A stretch of DNA of 33,155 bases from Spirochaetota bacterium (lineage in GTDB: Bacteria; Spirochaetota; UBA4802; UBA5550). The stretch is taken from the NCBI GenBank assembly GCA_016928865.1, contig JAFGJX010000079.1, positions 1 to 33,155 of the forward strand, written 5' to 3'. The first letter of the stretch is position 1; each line of letters begins with the position of its first letter. The translations under genes and the position numbers were made by a program. Positions 22,669-31,664 of this stretch are shown here, one piece after another. The notes under the pieces are model-generated. The model searched no databases, was not told the origin of the DNA, and worked only from the letters and a program-made list of their open reading frames with translations.

Positions 22669-24006
22669 CTATTGCGCCTTTATGCCGCCGATTCTGGCTA
22701 TTGCGCGGATGAAGAAAAAGCCGAAATTGGTCAGGTTGTCGCCCTCGCGAAGATAGATCCGCTTGATGATGAACGCGCACGCGAACTTCTTCATGTCCAT
22801 ACTCTTGATGATTTTAAACAGGCTGCTGAAGCTCTCCTCGAAGAATATGGTGAACACCATGGTGAGAAACTGCTCGATCTGCTCCTGGTTCTGGTCTGAA
22901 TAAAATTTCGAGAAGCTCTCCTTCCGGTCAAAATAGAGAAATTTTTCAGCAAAGGTCTTTACCCCGTAGTCCTGGATGAGGAGATAATTTACGACATATT
23001 CCGCCTCCGCCGCGAGCTTGCTCATGTCGGTCCTGAGCTTGAAGGCCTGAAAAAGAAGCGCCGCTTTTTCCTTTATGGAGTCTTCTGAGATGTCCCGCAG
23101 TCCCCTGCGCGCGGCAGGATCGAAGATGGCGGAGATGGTCCTGTCTATCATGCCGCCATACTGCCTGCCGAACGGCGTCAGCAGCATCCGGTCGGTGAAG
23201 GTCTCCTGCCTGCTCGCGCCCGGCGCGAAATCGGGGGCCGGCGTCTGCTCGAACTGCACCGTTTCGCGGGATGACTGCAGCTTGCTGTACATGGCCGCGT
23301 GGAACCGGTCAAGCGTTTCCCGGACCCTGACGCCGATATCATGTATGGAGAGACGGGGGGCTTTTTTCAGGAGGAGCATCTTTTTTTTGGAAATATCGTC
23401 CTCGTTGAAAAAGAATTTTATATAGGTGCGGTCGTTATAAAAATCATGACGGTTGAGCATGGTGCTGTAGGCGTCGTGAAGCGACGCCGCGATGATGCCG
23501 TGCTGGGCCTTGGTGGATATCGCCAGCCCCATTTCGGTCAGATCGAGGAAGGTCTTTACGTGTCCCCGCAGTTCGTTCAGCGGGATGGCCAGCGTGGTGT
23601 TGTTTTTCCCCATATTGACGTTGTACTGCTGGACCTGGTGGGTGAGGCGGTTCTCCAGCACGTTCTTCAGGTTTATGAACGACGAGATGGTCTCCGGGTT
23701 GTCGAAATCGGAAAAGATAAATGAAATGTATTCGATCTCCAGGTCCTTGGATCCCTTCTGGGCCACGTTGTATATGCGCGTGACCGCCTGGATGCTTTCC
23801 AGGAGATTGATGATCATGTTGGTCTGGTGGCTGTTGAGACGGTAATTGAAGTTGATGAGCCCTGATATCTTGCCCTCGTTCAGTATTTCGGCGTAATCGG
23901 TCAGCTTGTTTATTATCTTATTGAAGACGTTGTAATCGATAAAGGATAGTATTTCGTCCAGCGGACCGTCGGGCTGAAGGTCTTCATGTTTTCTTTCATC
24001 CGCCAT
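22669..24006 (-). CDS. Large cytosolic helical protein of unknown function
   Basis: A 445-residue soluble protein without signal peptide or transmembrane helices. The sequence is almost wholly helical and amphipathic, for example 'VFNKIINKLTDYAEILNEGK', 'LSIHDIGVRVRETLDRFHAA' and 'SSLFKIIKSMDMKKFACAFI', with a Pro/Gln-rich linker near residue 255. I recognise no family. I chose the ATG at 24006 because GGAG lies 7 bases upstream. It is the first gene of a minus-strand operon with the LON-domain and 154-residue genes, driven by a near-consensus promoter at 24035-24063. The 85-base gap to the LON-domain gene has no clear terminator. Confidence 0.75.
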   Translation of the reverse strand: MADERKHEDLQPDGPLDEILSFIDYNVFNKIINKLTDYAEILNEGKISGLINFNYRLNSHQTNMIINLLESIQAVTRIYNVAQKGSKDLEIEYISFIFSDFDNPETISSFINLKNVLENRLTHQVQQYNVNMGKNNTTLAIPLNELRGHVKTFLDLTEMGLAISTKAQHGIIAASLHDAYSTMLNRHDFYNDRTYIKFFFNEDDISKKKMLLLKKAPRLSIHDIGVRVRETLDRFHAAMYSKLQSSRETVQFEQTPAPDFAPGASRQETFTDRMLLTPFGRQYGGMIDRTISAIFDPAARRGLRDISEDSIKEKAALLFQAFKLRTDMSKLAAEAEYVVNYLLIQDYGVKTFAEKFLYFDRKESFSKFYSDQNQEQIEQFLTMVFTIFFEESFSSLFKIIKSMDMKKFACAFIIKRIYLREGDNLTNFGFFFIRAIARIGGIKAQ

Positions 24007-24034
24007 TTCATATCTCCGCAGATAGGTAATCTGC

Positions 24035-24063
24035 ATTATACACGGGTCGGACCGTCATGTAAA
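24035..24063 (-). promoter_or_regulatory. Near-consensus promoter for the unknown/LON-domain operon
   Basis: On the minus strand TTTACA (24058-24063) is followed after 17 bases by a perfect TATAAT (24035-24040). The start would be near 24028. Confidence 0.7.
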
Positions 24064-24098
24064 CAAAAAAATGACCGGGCGCAGCCGGTAAAATTTTC

Positions 24099-24126
24099 TT
24101 GAATATGACAGGCGGATATGTATGAT
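24099..24126 (+). promoter_or_regulatory. Promoter for the ABC transporter operon
   Basis: TTGAAT (24099-24104), 16 bases, then TATGAT (24121-24126, 5 of 6). It faces away from the minus-strand promoter at 24035-24063. Confidence 0.5.
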
Positions 24127-24161
24127 GTCCGGGGAAAGGTGAGGCCTTGTCAGGGTGCGGC

Positions 24162-24833
24162 ATGATACTTCGTGTTGAGGACATACGGAAGCAGTACCGG
24201 ATCGCCGGCGTGAAGCGCGCGGTCCTTTCCGGCGTTGACCTTTTGCTCACCGCGGGCCAGATGTGCGCTCTCACCGGCCCATCCGGATGCGGAAAAACCA
24301 CTCTCATGAACGTCATCGCAGGCATCACCGCGCCGGACGGCGGCACGGTATCAATACATGACCGGCCGATGCATTATGCCCTGGACGTGCTTTCATCGCG
24401 GCGACGCAACAGGGAGATCGGCTTTATCTTCCAGACCTTCAGGCTTCTGAACGACGAGACCGTGCTCTCGAACGTGCTCCTGCCTGCCAGGATCCTCGGC
24501 AGGGTTGACGACGAAACGCGGGAGCGCGCGGACGAAATGATGGAGCGGCTCAAGATCTATAAATTCAGGAAAACAAAAGCGGCTATACTGTCGGGCGGCC
24601 AGAAGCAGCGGGTGGCGATCGCGCGGGCCCTGGTGAACCGTCCGGACCTGATCCTCGCTGACGAGCCCACGGCGAACCTTGACCGGAGGACCGCACGGGA
24701 GATATTCGACATCCTGCTCGATCTGAGAAAGGAGGGGAAGGCGGTGCTTATTGTAACGCACGACGAGCAGTTTCACAGAGAGGCCGACCTCGTCTACGCC
24801 ATGGAAGGAGGCAGGTTGAAGGCCGCCGTATGA
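24162..24833 (+). CDS. ABC transporter ATP-binding protein, LolD/MacB type
   Basis: A 223-residue ATPase with all motifs: Walker A GPSGCGKT (39-46), Q-loop Gln91 ('GFIFQTFRLLN'), signature LSGGQ (143-147, 'LSGGQKQRVAIARAL'), Walker B LILADEPT (163-170) and switch His200 ('IVTHDE'). The type is that of LolD, MacB and FtsE, which drive FtsX-like permeases acting on periplasmic substrates rather than moving them through a pore. The next gene is exactly such a permease, overlapping by 4 bases (ATGA). I chose the ATG at 24162, with CAGGG 6 bases upstream; a TTG five codons earlier is possible. Substrate candidates are lipoproteins or peptides; the sequence does not decide. Confidence 0.92.
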   Translation: MILRVEDIRKQYRIAGVKRAVLSGVDLLLTAGQMCALTGPSGCGKTTLMNVIAGITAPDGGTVSIHDRPMHYALDVLSSRRRNREIGFIFQTFRLLNDETVLSNVLLPARILGRVDDETRERADEMMERLKIYKFRKTKAAILSGGQKQRVAIARALVNRPDLILADEPTANLDRRTAREIFDILLDLRKEGKAVLIVTHDEQFHREADLVYAMEGGRLKAAV

Positions 24834-26089
24834 TGCAGAAGCTCTATCTTATCGCCAAGGAGCTGGCCGGGAGCCGGTTCATCAGCGCCGTCGTCCTTCT
24901 GTCGGTGTTTCTCTCGGTCTTCGCCGTGGGCCTCTACCGCGTCGCGGGAGACGGGCTCTCGCACTATATCAGCGACCGGTTCGCCTCATCCATACCGCCC
25001 AACACCATCAGGGTGTCCACCAGGCAGCCGCGGTCGAGCTTTATCTTTGAGCTGAAGCGGCCCGCCGCCCCGGGCATCGGCGACCGGACGCTGCGGACGA
25101 TCGTCCGCATGGGAGGGGTCGCGGAGATCCATCCGGTGGCCGCGCTCCGGATCCCGGTCCAGGCCAGGGTATCGTACCTGGGCTTCAACTACCGGAGCGA
25201 CGTGCTCGCCTTCGGCGCGCCGTACCGCCTGATCACGGGCGACCTCGCCGGCGGACGCTACCGCAGGCTCTGGCGCGACCCGGAAAGCGAGAAGGTGGTT
25301 CCCGTCCTGGTGCCGCGCGCCATCTTGCGCTCATTCAACGACGGCATGGCCGCGGCCAACGGCCTGCCGCGCATATCCGAACGGGGGACGGTCGGGTTCG
25401 GGTTCAGGCTGCTCCTGGGGAAATCGAGCATCAGGGCGCTGGAAGGGCATGCCGAGTCGGACGCGGTCGTGGCCGGCTTTACGGACCAGGTGGACGCCCT
25501 GGCCCTGATCCTTCCCCTGGAGATGGTGAATGACTATAACGCCAGGTTTTTTCCTGATCAGCGTAAGGAGTACCAGTACGCGTATGTGAAGGTGAAGGAC
25601 CACGCCTCGCTGGTGCGGGTGTCAGCCGGGATCCAGAAGATGGGGCTTGTCGTCGAGTCGGAGAAGACCGTGTCGCGCCAGATCCTGAAGCTCCGGGATA
25701 CCATCTCGCTCGTCATCGGCATGCTTCAGGCTATCATCATCATCATCGCGGTTATCGCGATCTCATCGGCCGCCATGATCGCGGTGTTCAACCGGATCGA
25801 GTACTACCGCACCCTGCGGGTGCTCGGCGCGTCGAGGATCTTTCTGACTGCGACCATCGTTATCAAACATGCCGTCCTCGGACTCGCGGGGGCGTGGGCC
25901 GGCGTGGTACTGCTGCAGTATGTCACGGTGCGGGTCGCGGAATATTTCAACCTCGCGGGAATCGTGGTGCCGGTGTCCCTGCCGGAAGATGCGTTCAGGG
26001 CAATCCTTGCGTACTGTATGCTGATACCCGTGGTTTCCGCGGTTCCTGCCCTGGTGCGTCTCTATTTCAAGGGTTTGAGCAGGGACTAG
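24830..26089 (+). CDS. FtsX-like permease (LolC/MacB-type ABC transporter membrane subunit)
   Basis: A 419-residue membrane protein: one N-terminal helix (about 17-37, 'FISAVVLLSVFLSVFAVGLY'), a periplasmic domain of about 240 residues, then three C-terminal helices. The first of these is 'MLQAIIIIIAVIAISSAAMI', followed by the coupling segment 'FNRIEYYRTLRVLGASRIFL', whose R-x-L-G-A-S is the hallmark that contacts the ATPase. This four-helix topology is that of the FtsX/LolC/MacB family. Its start overlaps the ATPase stop in ATGA, showing translational coupling. Only one permease gene is present, so it probably works as a homodimer. No periplasmic adaptor follows; the TolC-family gene is about 3 kb downstream behind its own regulator. 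Confidence 0.9.
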   Translation: MMQKLYLIAKELAGSRFISAVVLLSVFLSVFAVGLYRVAGDGLSHYISDRFASSIPPNTIRVSTRQPRSSFIFELKRPAAPGIGDRTLRTIVRMGGVAEIHPVAALRIPVQARVSYLGFNYRSDVLAFGAPYRLITGDLAGGRYRRLWRDPESEKVVPVLVPRAILRSFNDGMAAANGLPRISERGTVGFGFRLLLGKSSIRALEGHAESDAVVAGFTDQVDALALILPLEMVNDYNARFFPDQRKEYQYAYVKVKDHASLVRVSAGIQKMGLVVESEKTVSRQILKLRDTISLVIGMLQAIIIIIAVIAISSAAMIAVFNRIEYYRTLRVLGASRIFLTATIVIKHAVLGLAGAWAGVVLLQYVTVRVAEYFNLAGIVVPVSLPEDAFRAILAYCMLIPVVSAVPALVRLYFKGLSRD

Positions 26090-26206
26090 CGCTGATCCGG
26101 GGGATTCTTTGCCGGGCCGAAAAAAATAAATTGACGAAATATCCTGAGGCCGTCGTTACTATTAACATATCCCATTTATAGTTCTGTTGTCCAGGAGTGT
26201 GGTATC

Positions 26207-26965
26207 ATGTTCAACCGTATGGTTTCGTGGCTCTTCTTTTTCATCGTGGCAGTGACCTCAATACCTTTTTACATCATCGCCGTACTCATCAGGGTCATCA
26301 CGTATCCCTTTGACAGGAGGCTCCGTCTGCTGCACCTGTTTACCTGCTTCTGGGCCTCTCTGTATACCTGGATCATGCCGCCCTGGCGCATCAGGATCGA
26401 GGGAAGGAAGAACGTCAGGAAAAACGCCACCTACATGGTCGTGTCGAACCATCAGTCTCAGCTCGATATCCTGGTGGCCTTCCGGCTCTTTTTTCACTAC
26501 AAGTGGGTTTCAAAGATCGAGATATTCAAGGTGCCCCTGATCGGCTGGAACATGGTGCTCAACCGATATATCAAGCTGAAGCGCGGCGACAAGGAGAGCA
26601 TCGAGCAGATGCTGCGCGATTGCGAGGAGCGCCTCGCGGAAGGGAGCTCCGTGTTCTTTTTTCCCGAGGGGACTCGCTCTCCCGACGGGGCGGTGAAAAA
26701 ATTCAAGATAGGCGCGTTCCAGCTTGCGAAGAAGATGAAAATCCCCATTCTGCCCATCGTGATCAGCGGCACGAACAAGGCGCTGCCGAAATACAGCGTC
26801 AATTTTCACGGCATCCAGAGAATATACATTAAAATTTTTCCTGAGATACCCTACGCGATGTTTGAAAAGCTGTCTGTCGAGGACACCGCGGACATGGTGC
26901 GGAATTTCATAATTGAAAAACTGAAGATCATGGACCGCTATACCCTGGGAGCCGACGCGCAATGA
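26207..26965 (+). CDS. plsC: 1-acyl-sn-glycerol-3-phosphate acyltransferase
   Basis: A 252-residue enzyme that adds the second acyl chain to lysophosphatidic acid to make phosphatidic acid at the inner membrane. It has the two PlsC motifs: N-H-x4-D in 'SNHQSQLD' (His82, Asp87) and 'FFPEGTRSPDG' (152-157), plus a hydrophobic N-terminal anchor (about 5-35). The length is typical. AGGAG lies 9 bases before the ATG. Its last codons overlap the DUF362 gene start in ATGA. The gap to the permease gene is 117 bases, so co-transcription with the ABC genes is possible. Together with psd it gives the window two phospholipid genes. Confidence 0.95.
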   Translation: MFNRMVSWLFFFIVAVTSIPFYIIAVLIRVITYPFDRRLRLLHLFTCFWASLYTWIMPPWRIRIEGRKNVRKNATYMVVSNHQSQLDILVAFRLFFHYKWVSKIEIFKVPLIGWNMVLNRYIKLKRGDKESIEQMLRDCEERLAEGSSVFFFPEGTRSPDGAVKKFKIGAFQLAKKMKIPILPIVISGTNKALPKYSVNFHGIQRIYIKIFPEIPYAMFEKLSVEDTADMVRNFIIEKLKIMDRYTLGADAQ

Positions 26966-28029
26966 AGGAACGGGTCTATTTCATTCCCGCGGCGGCGCAG
27001 GCGGATGACGCGGCGGAGAGCGCCCGTCTCGCTGATTTCATCCGTTCCGGGGGCCTGTTCGATTTCATCGCAGAAAAGGACATGGTCGCGGTCAAGACGC
27101 ATTTCGGCGAGGGACCGAAGACCGGACACGTGCGTCCCGTCTATTTAAAGACGCTGGGCGAGGTGGTGCGTGAAAGAAAGGGCAGCCCGTTTCTCACCGA
27201 AACCCAGACCCTGTACAAGGGGAACCGGACCGACGCCGTGCTGCACCTGAACCACGCGCAGTCGCAGGGCTATGGCTATGAAAACACCGGTATGCCCATC
27301 ATCATGGCCGACGGCCTCTTCGGCGACGAGGAGACCGAGGTTGCAGTGCCGGGCAGGCTCTACAGCTCGGTGAAGCTTGCCTCCGGCATCGTCAAGGCGA
27401 ACGCCCTGGTCCTCGTCTCGCATTTCACCGGCCACCTGGCAGCCGGGTTCGGCTGCGCGGTCAAGAACCTGGGCATGGGATGCTCGAGCAGGAAGGGCAA
27501 GATGACCCAGCATTCCACGGCAAAGCCGAAGATCAAGGCCAGGGCATGCACCCGCTGCGGCCTCTGCGTCAAGTGGTGCCCCGCCTCGGCGATCACCATG
27601 GAGGAGAAGAGCGCCGTGATCAAGTCCGCACTCTGCATCGGCTGCGGGCAGTGCCTCGCGGTATGCCGCTTCGACGCGGTCGCCTACAACTGGAACGCGA
27701 CCTATGAAGATTTGCAGAAGAAGGTTGCCGAGCACGCCTGGGGCGTGGCCCTGACCAAAGAGAACAAGATGCTCTGCATCAATTTTCTCACGCGCATCTC
27801 AAAGGACTGCGACTGCATGACGGGCTTTGATCTCATCGCGCCCGACATCGGCATTGTCCTCTCCCGCGACCCGGTCGCGGTCGATGCGGCTTCCCTTGAC
27901 CTTGTCGAGGAGCGCGCGGGGAAGAAGCTGACCGAGCTTGCCTACGATATCCCTTACCGGTTTCAGGTCGATTATTCACGAGAGATCGGATTCGGGAATT
28001 CCGATTATGAGCTGATCACCCTTTCCTGA
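26962..28029 (+). CDS. DUF362 protein with two 4Fe-4S clusters
   Basis: A 355-residue protein in which a DUF362 domain flanks a bacterial ferredoxin module. The first cluster ligands are Cys196, 199, 202 and 206 ('CTRCGLCVKWCP'); the second are Cys225, 228, 231 and 235 ('CIGCGQCLAVC'). The N-terminal part has 'MVAVKTHFGEGPKTGHVRP' and 'GCAVKNLGMGCSSRKGKM', which are DUF362 hallmarks, and the C-terminal part has 'RDPVAVDAASLDLVEE'. There is no signal peptide, so it is cytoplasmic. The family role is unknown; electron transfer to an unidentified partner is likely. The start overlaps the plsC stop by 4 bases, implying coupled translation. Confidence 0.92.
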   Translation: MKERVYFIPAAAQADDAAESARLADFIRSGGLFDFIAEKDMVAVKTHFGEGPKTGHVRPVYLKTLGEVVRERKGSPFLTETQTLYKGNRTDAVLHLNHAQSQGYGYENTGMPIIMADGLFGDEETEVAVPGRLYSSVKLASGIVKANALVLVSHFTGHLAAGFGCAVKNLGMGCSSRKGKMTQHSTAKPKIKARACTRCGLCVKWCPASAITMEEKSAVIKSALCIGCGQCLAVCRFDAVAYNWNATYEDLQKKVAEHAWGVALTKENKMLCINFLTRISKDCDCMTGFDLIAPDIGIVLSRDPVAVDAASLDLVEERAGKKLTELAYDIPYRFQVDYSREIGFGNSDYELITLS

Positions 28030-28062
28030 CCGGGCGGAAATCGCTCATTTCAGATTAATTTC

Positions 28063-28109
28063 TTGACATTATCAGCCCCATATTGAATTTAACCATACGG
28101 TTAAATTCA
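28063..28109 (+). promoter_or_regulatory. Promoter with perfect 26-bp TetR-type operator
   Basis: TGAATTTAACC (28084-28094) and GGTTAAATTCA (28099-28109) are exact inverted copies separated by ATAC. A consensus TTGACA -35 box lies just upstream (28063-28068), so the operator covers the -10 and start region. Its position in front of the TetR gene indicates autorepression. Confidence 0.8.
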
Positions 28110-28127
28110 TACGTGCGCGGTCGGTGG

Positions 28128-28925
28128 ATGGAACGAAAGGGGAAAAGAATCAGGTGCGCCGGGAAAGACCCGGAGCGGGCGCGGGACCGCATTTTATCAG
28201 CGGCCAAGAAGGAATTCGCCGAGCGCGGTTTCAGCGGCGCACGCATGTCCGCGATCGCGAAGGGCGCCGCGGTCAACAAGGCGCTCATCCATTATTATTT
28301 CTCTGACAAGGACACGCTGTACGAGGAGGTTCTCCGGCAGATATTCCGGGGCGACGAGGCCTCGGAATCCATCCCGGAGTACCTGGGGAAGTGGGATCTC
28401 ACACCGTCCCAGAAGCTTTACGTGATCATCTTCTTCATCGTCAACATATTCACAAGAGCGACGGATCCGGAGGCGATGCGCATCCTCTTCTGGGAGGTTG
28501 CAGAGGGGAAACGGTACCTGGAAGCGCTCACGATGGAGTTTGACGTCCCCCGCAAGAAGATCTTTTCCGCCGTGGTCGAGGAAGGAATAGCGGCCGGCGA
28601 GTTTGAAACCGAGTATCCCATGCTGGCCGCCAGTAATATTTCGTCTTTTATCTCGTTCTATTGCCTCAACAAGGAGTTTTACGGGGGGAAGCCGCTTTTT
28701 CGCCAGATCTACGGGGACGCGAACGATGTTGACGCCTTCAACTATGTGCTTGAATCGGTGTTCAAGTCCCTCAAGCCGCGCGATCGCGAACTACTGATAC
28801 CCGAGATCCCCGGCGACCTGAAGCTGGTTCTGAACGATATTTTGCGGTTTCTTGTTGAAAGAAAGAACGGAAGCATCAACGAGGAAGTCTTTCGAAGAAT
28901 AGATTCCATTATGCATGATCGATGA
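28128..28925 (+). CDS. TetR-family transcriptional regulator
   Basis: A 265-residue regulator with an N-terminal TetR helix-turn-helix: 'RDRILSAAKKEFAERGFSG' then 'SAIAKGAAVNKALIHYYFSD' (about 19-60), with the family's closing Y-Y-F-x-x-K-x-x-L-Y. The C-terminal ligand-binding part (about 85-265) is helical and longer than the usual 120-130 residues. I chose the ATG at 28128 because an earlier in-frame TTG at 28083 lies inside the operator dyad. It probably represses its own operon. The TolC-family gene starts 7 bases after its stop, so the regulator and channel are co-transcribed; the effector is probably a compound the pump or channel handles. Family assignment is firm. Confidence 0.9.
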   Translation: MERKGKRIRCAGKDPERARDRILSAAKKEFAERGFSGARMSAIAKGAAVNKALIHYYFSDKDTLYEEVLRQIFRGDEASESIPEYLGKWDLTPSQKLYVIIFFIVNIFTRATDPEAMRILFWEVAEGKRYLEALTMEFDVPRKKIFSAVVEEGIAAGEFETEYPMLAASNISSFISFYCLNKEFYGGKPLFRQIYGDANDVDAFNYVLESVFKSLKPRDRELLIPEIPGDLKLVLNDILRFLVERKNGSINEEVFRRIDSIMHDR

Positions 28926-28932
28926 GGTTGGT

Positions 28933-30561
28933 ATGTTTCAGAGGATGATGAGAACCATTGCCGCGACAGCCATGCTTGCGTGCATGGCGCTTTTTCTGCT
29001 GCCGGAGACCGGCGCTCAGGCACAGGGAAAGGCTGCGGCCGATAGCGGCACCGCAGCGCAGGAAAACAGGCGGATAAAAATTGAATACGCGGATGAGCCG
29101 GCCATCGTGCTCGGGGCGATGAGGATCACCCTGGGCCAGGCGATCGAATTTGCGGTAAAGCAGAACCACGACCTGCTGGCCGCGGCCTATGACGTTGCCA
29201 TGGTTGACACCGCTTACAATCAATTTCAGAAGAAGTTCGCGCCGGTGCTCTCCGCCAATGCCGGAGCTTCCTATGCCCAGCTTCCGTCCTCCCAGAGCAC
29301 GTTTTACGGCAAGAAGGCCACCCAGGTGGGGGCCGGTGTCGGGATTTACAAGAATTTTTCCTCCGGAACCACGGTCGCGGCCGGATACAAGCACGAATAC
29401 CTTTCAAAAAAAATGAGCGACAGCTTCGGGTCACAGCTTTTTTCCGGCATGTCGGGGCCCGCTCACCCGCACAAGCCGGAGATTTACTTGATGGTCCAGC
29501 AGGAGCTCCTGAAAAATTCTTTTGGCATTAATGACCGGAAAATTGATAAGATATTGAAGAACGCCATGACGATGCAGAAAGAGGCTATGATCATGCTTCT
29601 CTCCATGGTAGTCGTGAACGTTGTCAGCGATTACTGGACAACGGTAGTCGCGAAGGTTTCGCTTGAAAACGCCGGGCTCCAGGTGCGCGAGACGAAAAAG
29701 GTCCGCGACATCACGGCGCGGAACGCCAGGTACGGCCTGGCTGATGACTTTCAGCTTAACCTCTACAACGCCATGCTGGCCGGCGCGGAGGCGAAGCTTC
29801 TTATGGCGCGTACGCAATACAGGCAATCGCTCAGAAACTTTCTTTCAACCATTAATATGGATGAAAGCCTCGATGTGACCGGGACCGCGGTCTTTTCGAA
29901 CAGGTACCAGCCTGTCGATGTTGAAGAGGCGCTTAAGACCGCGTACGAGAAACGGGCGGATTACCGCGCCGCAGTCATGCAGCTGGAAAATGCGAAGTTG
30001 TCGCTTGAAATGGCAAAGAACAACTCGCTGCCGTCCCTCAATGCCGTGGTGCAGGGCAAGGTGTCGGGCGAGAACAATAGCTTCGGCGGGTCCTACGGCG
30101 ACATCATGCAGTTCAAGTACCCGGCGATACAGGGAAATCTTCAAATGTCCTATCCGATCGGTGACAAGGAGGTATATGCCGCCGAGAGAAACGCCCGCTT
30201 CAAGGTGAAGCAGAGCGAAATCGAGCTTGATAAAATCAAGCGGGGGGTCAGAGACAATATCCTGGAATCAACTGATTATATCGAAGCGACCTTCCAGTGC
30301 TACCAGAAAGCGGTGGAAGCCCGAAAGCAGTCAGAGTTGGCCTACCAGGGTATGCTCCGCGACCTCAGGCTGGGCCGTCTGAACTCAGCCATAGTAAAAA
30401 ACACCCTTGATGCCCTGATTGCCACAAGGGACGCCGAACTGTCCTCGGTAGTTGGATACAATCAATCAGTGCTTTTTTTTGACGTGGCGCGGAACATTTT
30501 ATTCGAAAAATACAATATCGACGTTGACAAATATATCCCGAAGGATATAAAAAAGAAGTAA
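28933..30561 (+). CDS. TolC-family outer-membrane channel protein
   Basis: A 542-residue protein with a signal peptide (ending near 'LLPETGAQAQ') and the TolC family layout: 'MRITLGQAIEFAVKQNHDLL' opens the first helical repeat, long coiled helices follow ('NARYGLADDFQLNLYNAMLA'), then a second repeat ('EEALKTAYEKRADYRAAVMQ') and the conserved 'LPSLNAVVQGKVSGENN' strand region. TolC trimers span the outer membrane and periplasm and work with ABC or RND pumps. GAGG lies 5 bases before the ATG at 28933, just after the TetR stop. No adaptor (membrane fusion) gene is adjacent; the ABC pair upstream is a possible partner. A FecR lipoprotein gene follows after 22 bases. Confidence 0.9.
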   Translation: MFQRMMRTIAATAMLACMALFLLPETGAQAQGKAAADSGTAAQENRRIKIEYADEPAIVLGAMRITLGQAIEFAVKQNHDLLAAAYDVAMVDTAYNQFQKKFAPVLSANAGASYAQLPSSQSTFYGKKATQVGAGVGIYKNFSSGTTVAAGYKHEYLSKKMSDSFGSQLFSGMSGPAHPHKPEIYLMVQQELLKNSFGINDRKIDKILKNAMTMQKEAMIMLLSMVVVNVVSDYWTTVVAKVSLENAGLQVRETKKVRDITARNARYGLADDFQLNLYNAMLAGAEAKLLMARTQYRQSLRNFLSTINMDESLDVTGTAVFSNRYQPVDVEEALKTAYEKRADYRAAVMQLENAKLSLEMAKNNSLPSLNAVVQGKVSGENNSFGGSYGDIMQFKYPAIQGNLQMSYPIGDKEVYAAERNARFKVKQSEIELDKIKRGVRDNILESTDYIEATFQCYQKAVEARKQSELAYQGMLRDLRLGRLNSAIVKNTLDALIATRDAELSSVVGYNQSVLFFDVARNILFEKYNIDVDKYIPKDIKKK

Positions 30562-30583
30562 CCATCTGACCCGGAGGGCCCTC

Positions 30584-31654
30584 ATGAACAGGCCGGTTAT
30601 TTTCCTCTTTCTCGCTTTCGCCTGCGCCGCGGCCGCACTGCAGTGCAAGAAAAAAGCGGAGCCCCTCGAGTACGTTGTCGACTTCATCACCGGAGAAGTA
30701 AGCCTCACGGGCGCCGGCGGCACATCAAAGGCGGCAATCGGCGATGTCGTCCGTGAGGGGATGACGGTTGCCACGGGCGAGCGGTCTTTCGCCCGGATCA
30801 GCTTTGGCGAAAACTTCATCAAGATATACGAGCAAACAGAGCTGGCCTTTTCAGCGTTTTCACGCGATCCCGACAGCGGCGCTGAAAGGACGGAGATGCG
30901 CGTGGAGAAGGGGGCAATCCTGTCAAGCGCGGCGCTCAGGCTCACGAAGGGTGACTTGCAAAGTGTCTCTTCGGAAACGATGATTGCCGCGGTCCGGGGG
31001 ACCGAGTATCTCTATTCGGTCGACAGAATGCTCGGGCTGGTGGCCTGCTATCGCGGTGCCGTGTCGGTGCTGCGCGCTGGCAGCGACGAGGAGGTTCTGC
31101 TGCACGCCGGCGAGATGGTCTATGTAAAGAAGGGTGAGCCGATGCGGGTGACAAGGATCCCGGCCGGCTTCAGATATAAAAATTTTGAATACGGCAAAGA
31201 CCCGTTGGCGGACGATGCCGCTGCCGTGACGGCCGGCGTGCGGCGTACGGCAGAAGCGGCGAAACCGCGCGGAGCCGCCGCGGATTCGCCGAAGACCGGT
31301 GAAGCAAAGACCGCTCCCGCGAAAGCCCCGGCTTCGGCCGCGAAGGTGCGCACGGCCGCAGTAAAAACAGCAGCGACGGGAAGCGCGACAAAGACCGCTA
31401 GGGCCACGACCGCCGTCAAAAAACGGACGGAAGAAGAGCCGGTCACCCGCGCAAAAGCGGTCGATGCATCTGCTGCCGCTGTGAAGAAGGAGACCGCGGC
31501 GGATACGGTAACGGGTGGCGCAGCATCCCCGGGAATTACAGGAACGAATTCGGCTGCCGCTGCGGCCGAGAAAGTGGTTCCTGTTAAAGAGAAGCTGAGA
31601 GAGCCCGGCGCTATTCTTCAGAAACCGAGGGTCGGTTTGCCTGATGTTGAATAA
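30584..31654 (+). CDS. FecR-domain lipoprotein with Ala/Lys-rich tail
   Basis: A 356-residue lipoprotein with lipobox ALQC (Cys21) followed by Lys-Lys-Lys. Residues about 28-200 form a FecR domain: 'VDFITGEVSLTG', 'DVVREGMTVATGERSFARIS', 'EMRVEKGAILSS' and 'SETMIAAVRGTEYLYSVD', matching the family's G-x-v, T-G-x-x-s-x-a-x-l and T-P-x-a-x-x-x-V-R-G-T motifs. In place of a membrane helix the C-terminal 150 residues are a low-complexity Ala/Lys/Thr tail, probably disordered and perhaps binding peptidoglycan or another polymer. CGGAGG precedes the ATG. It follows the TolC gene by 22 bases and ends at a strong terminator. No FecI sigma factor is adjacent, so it is probably not a classical iron regulator but an envelope FecR protein of the type common in spirochaetes. 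Confidence 0.88.
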   Translation: MNRPVIFLFLAFACAAAALQCKKKAEPLEYVVDFITGEVSLTGAGGTSKAAIGDVVREGMTVATGERSFARISFGENFIKIYEQTELAFSAFSRDPDSGAERTEMRVEKGAILSSAALRLTKGDLQSVSSETMIAAVRGTEYLYSVDRMLGLVACYRGAVSVLRAGSDEEVLLHAGEMVYVKKGEPMRVTRIPAGFRYKNFEYGKDPLADDAAAVTAGVRRTAEAAKPRGAAADSPKTGEAKTAPAKAPASAAKVRTAAVKTAATGSATKTARATTAVKKRTEEEPVTRAKAVDASAAAVKKETAADTVTGGAASPGITGTNSAAAAAEKVVPVKEKLREPGAILQKPRVGLPDVE

Positions 31655-31664
31655 TACCAGATGC

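Noticed and set aside
28083..28127. A TTG start that would lengthen the TetR protein by 15 residues
   Set aside because: This stretch is the operator dyad and promoter; the helix-turn-helix domain is complete from the ATG at 28128.
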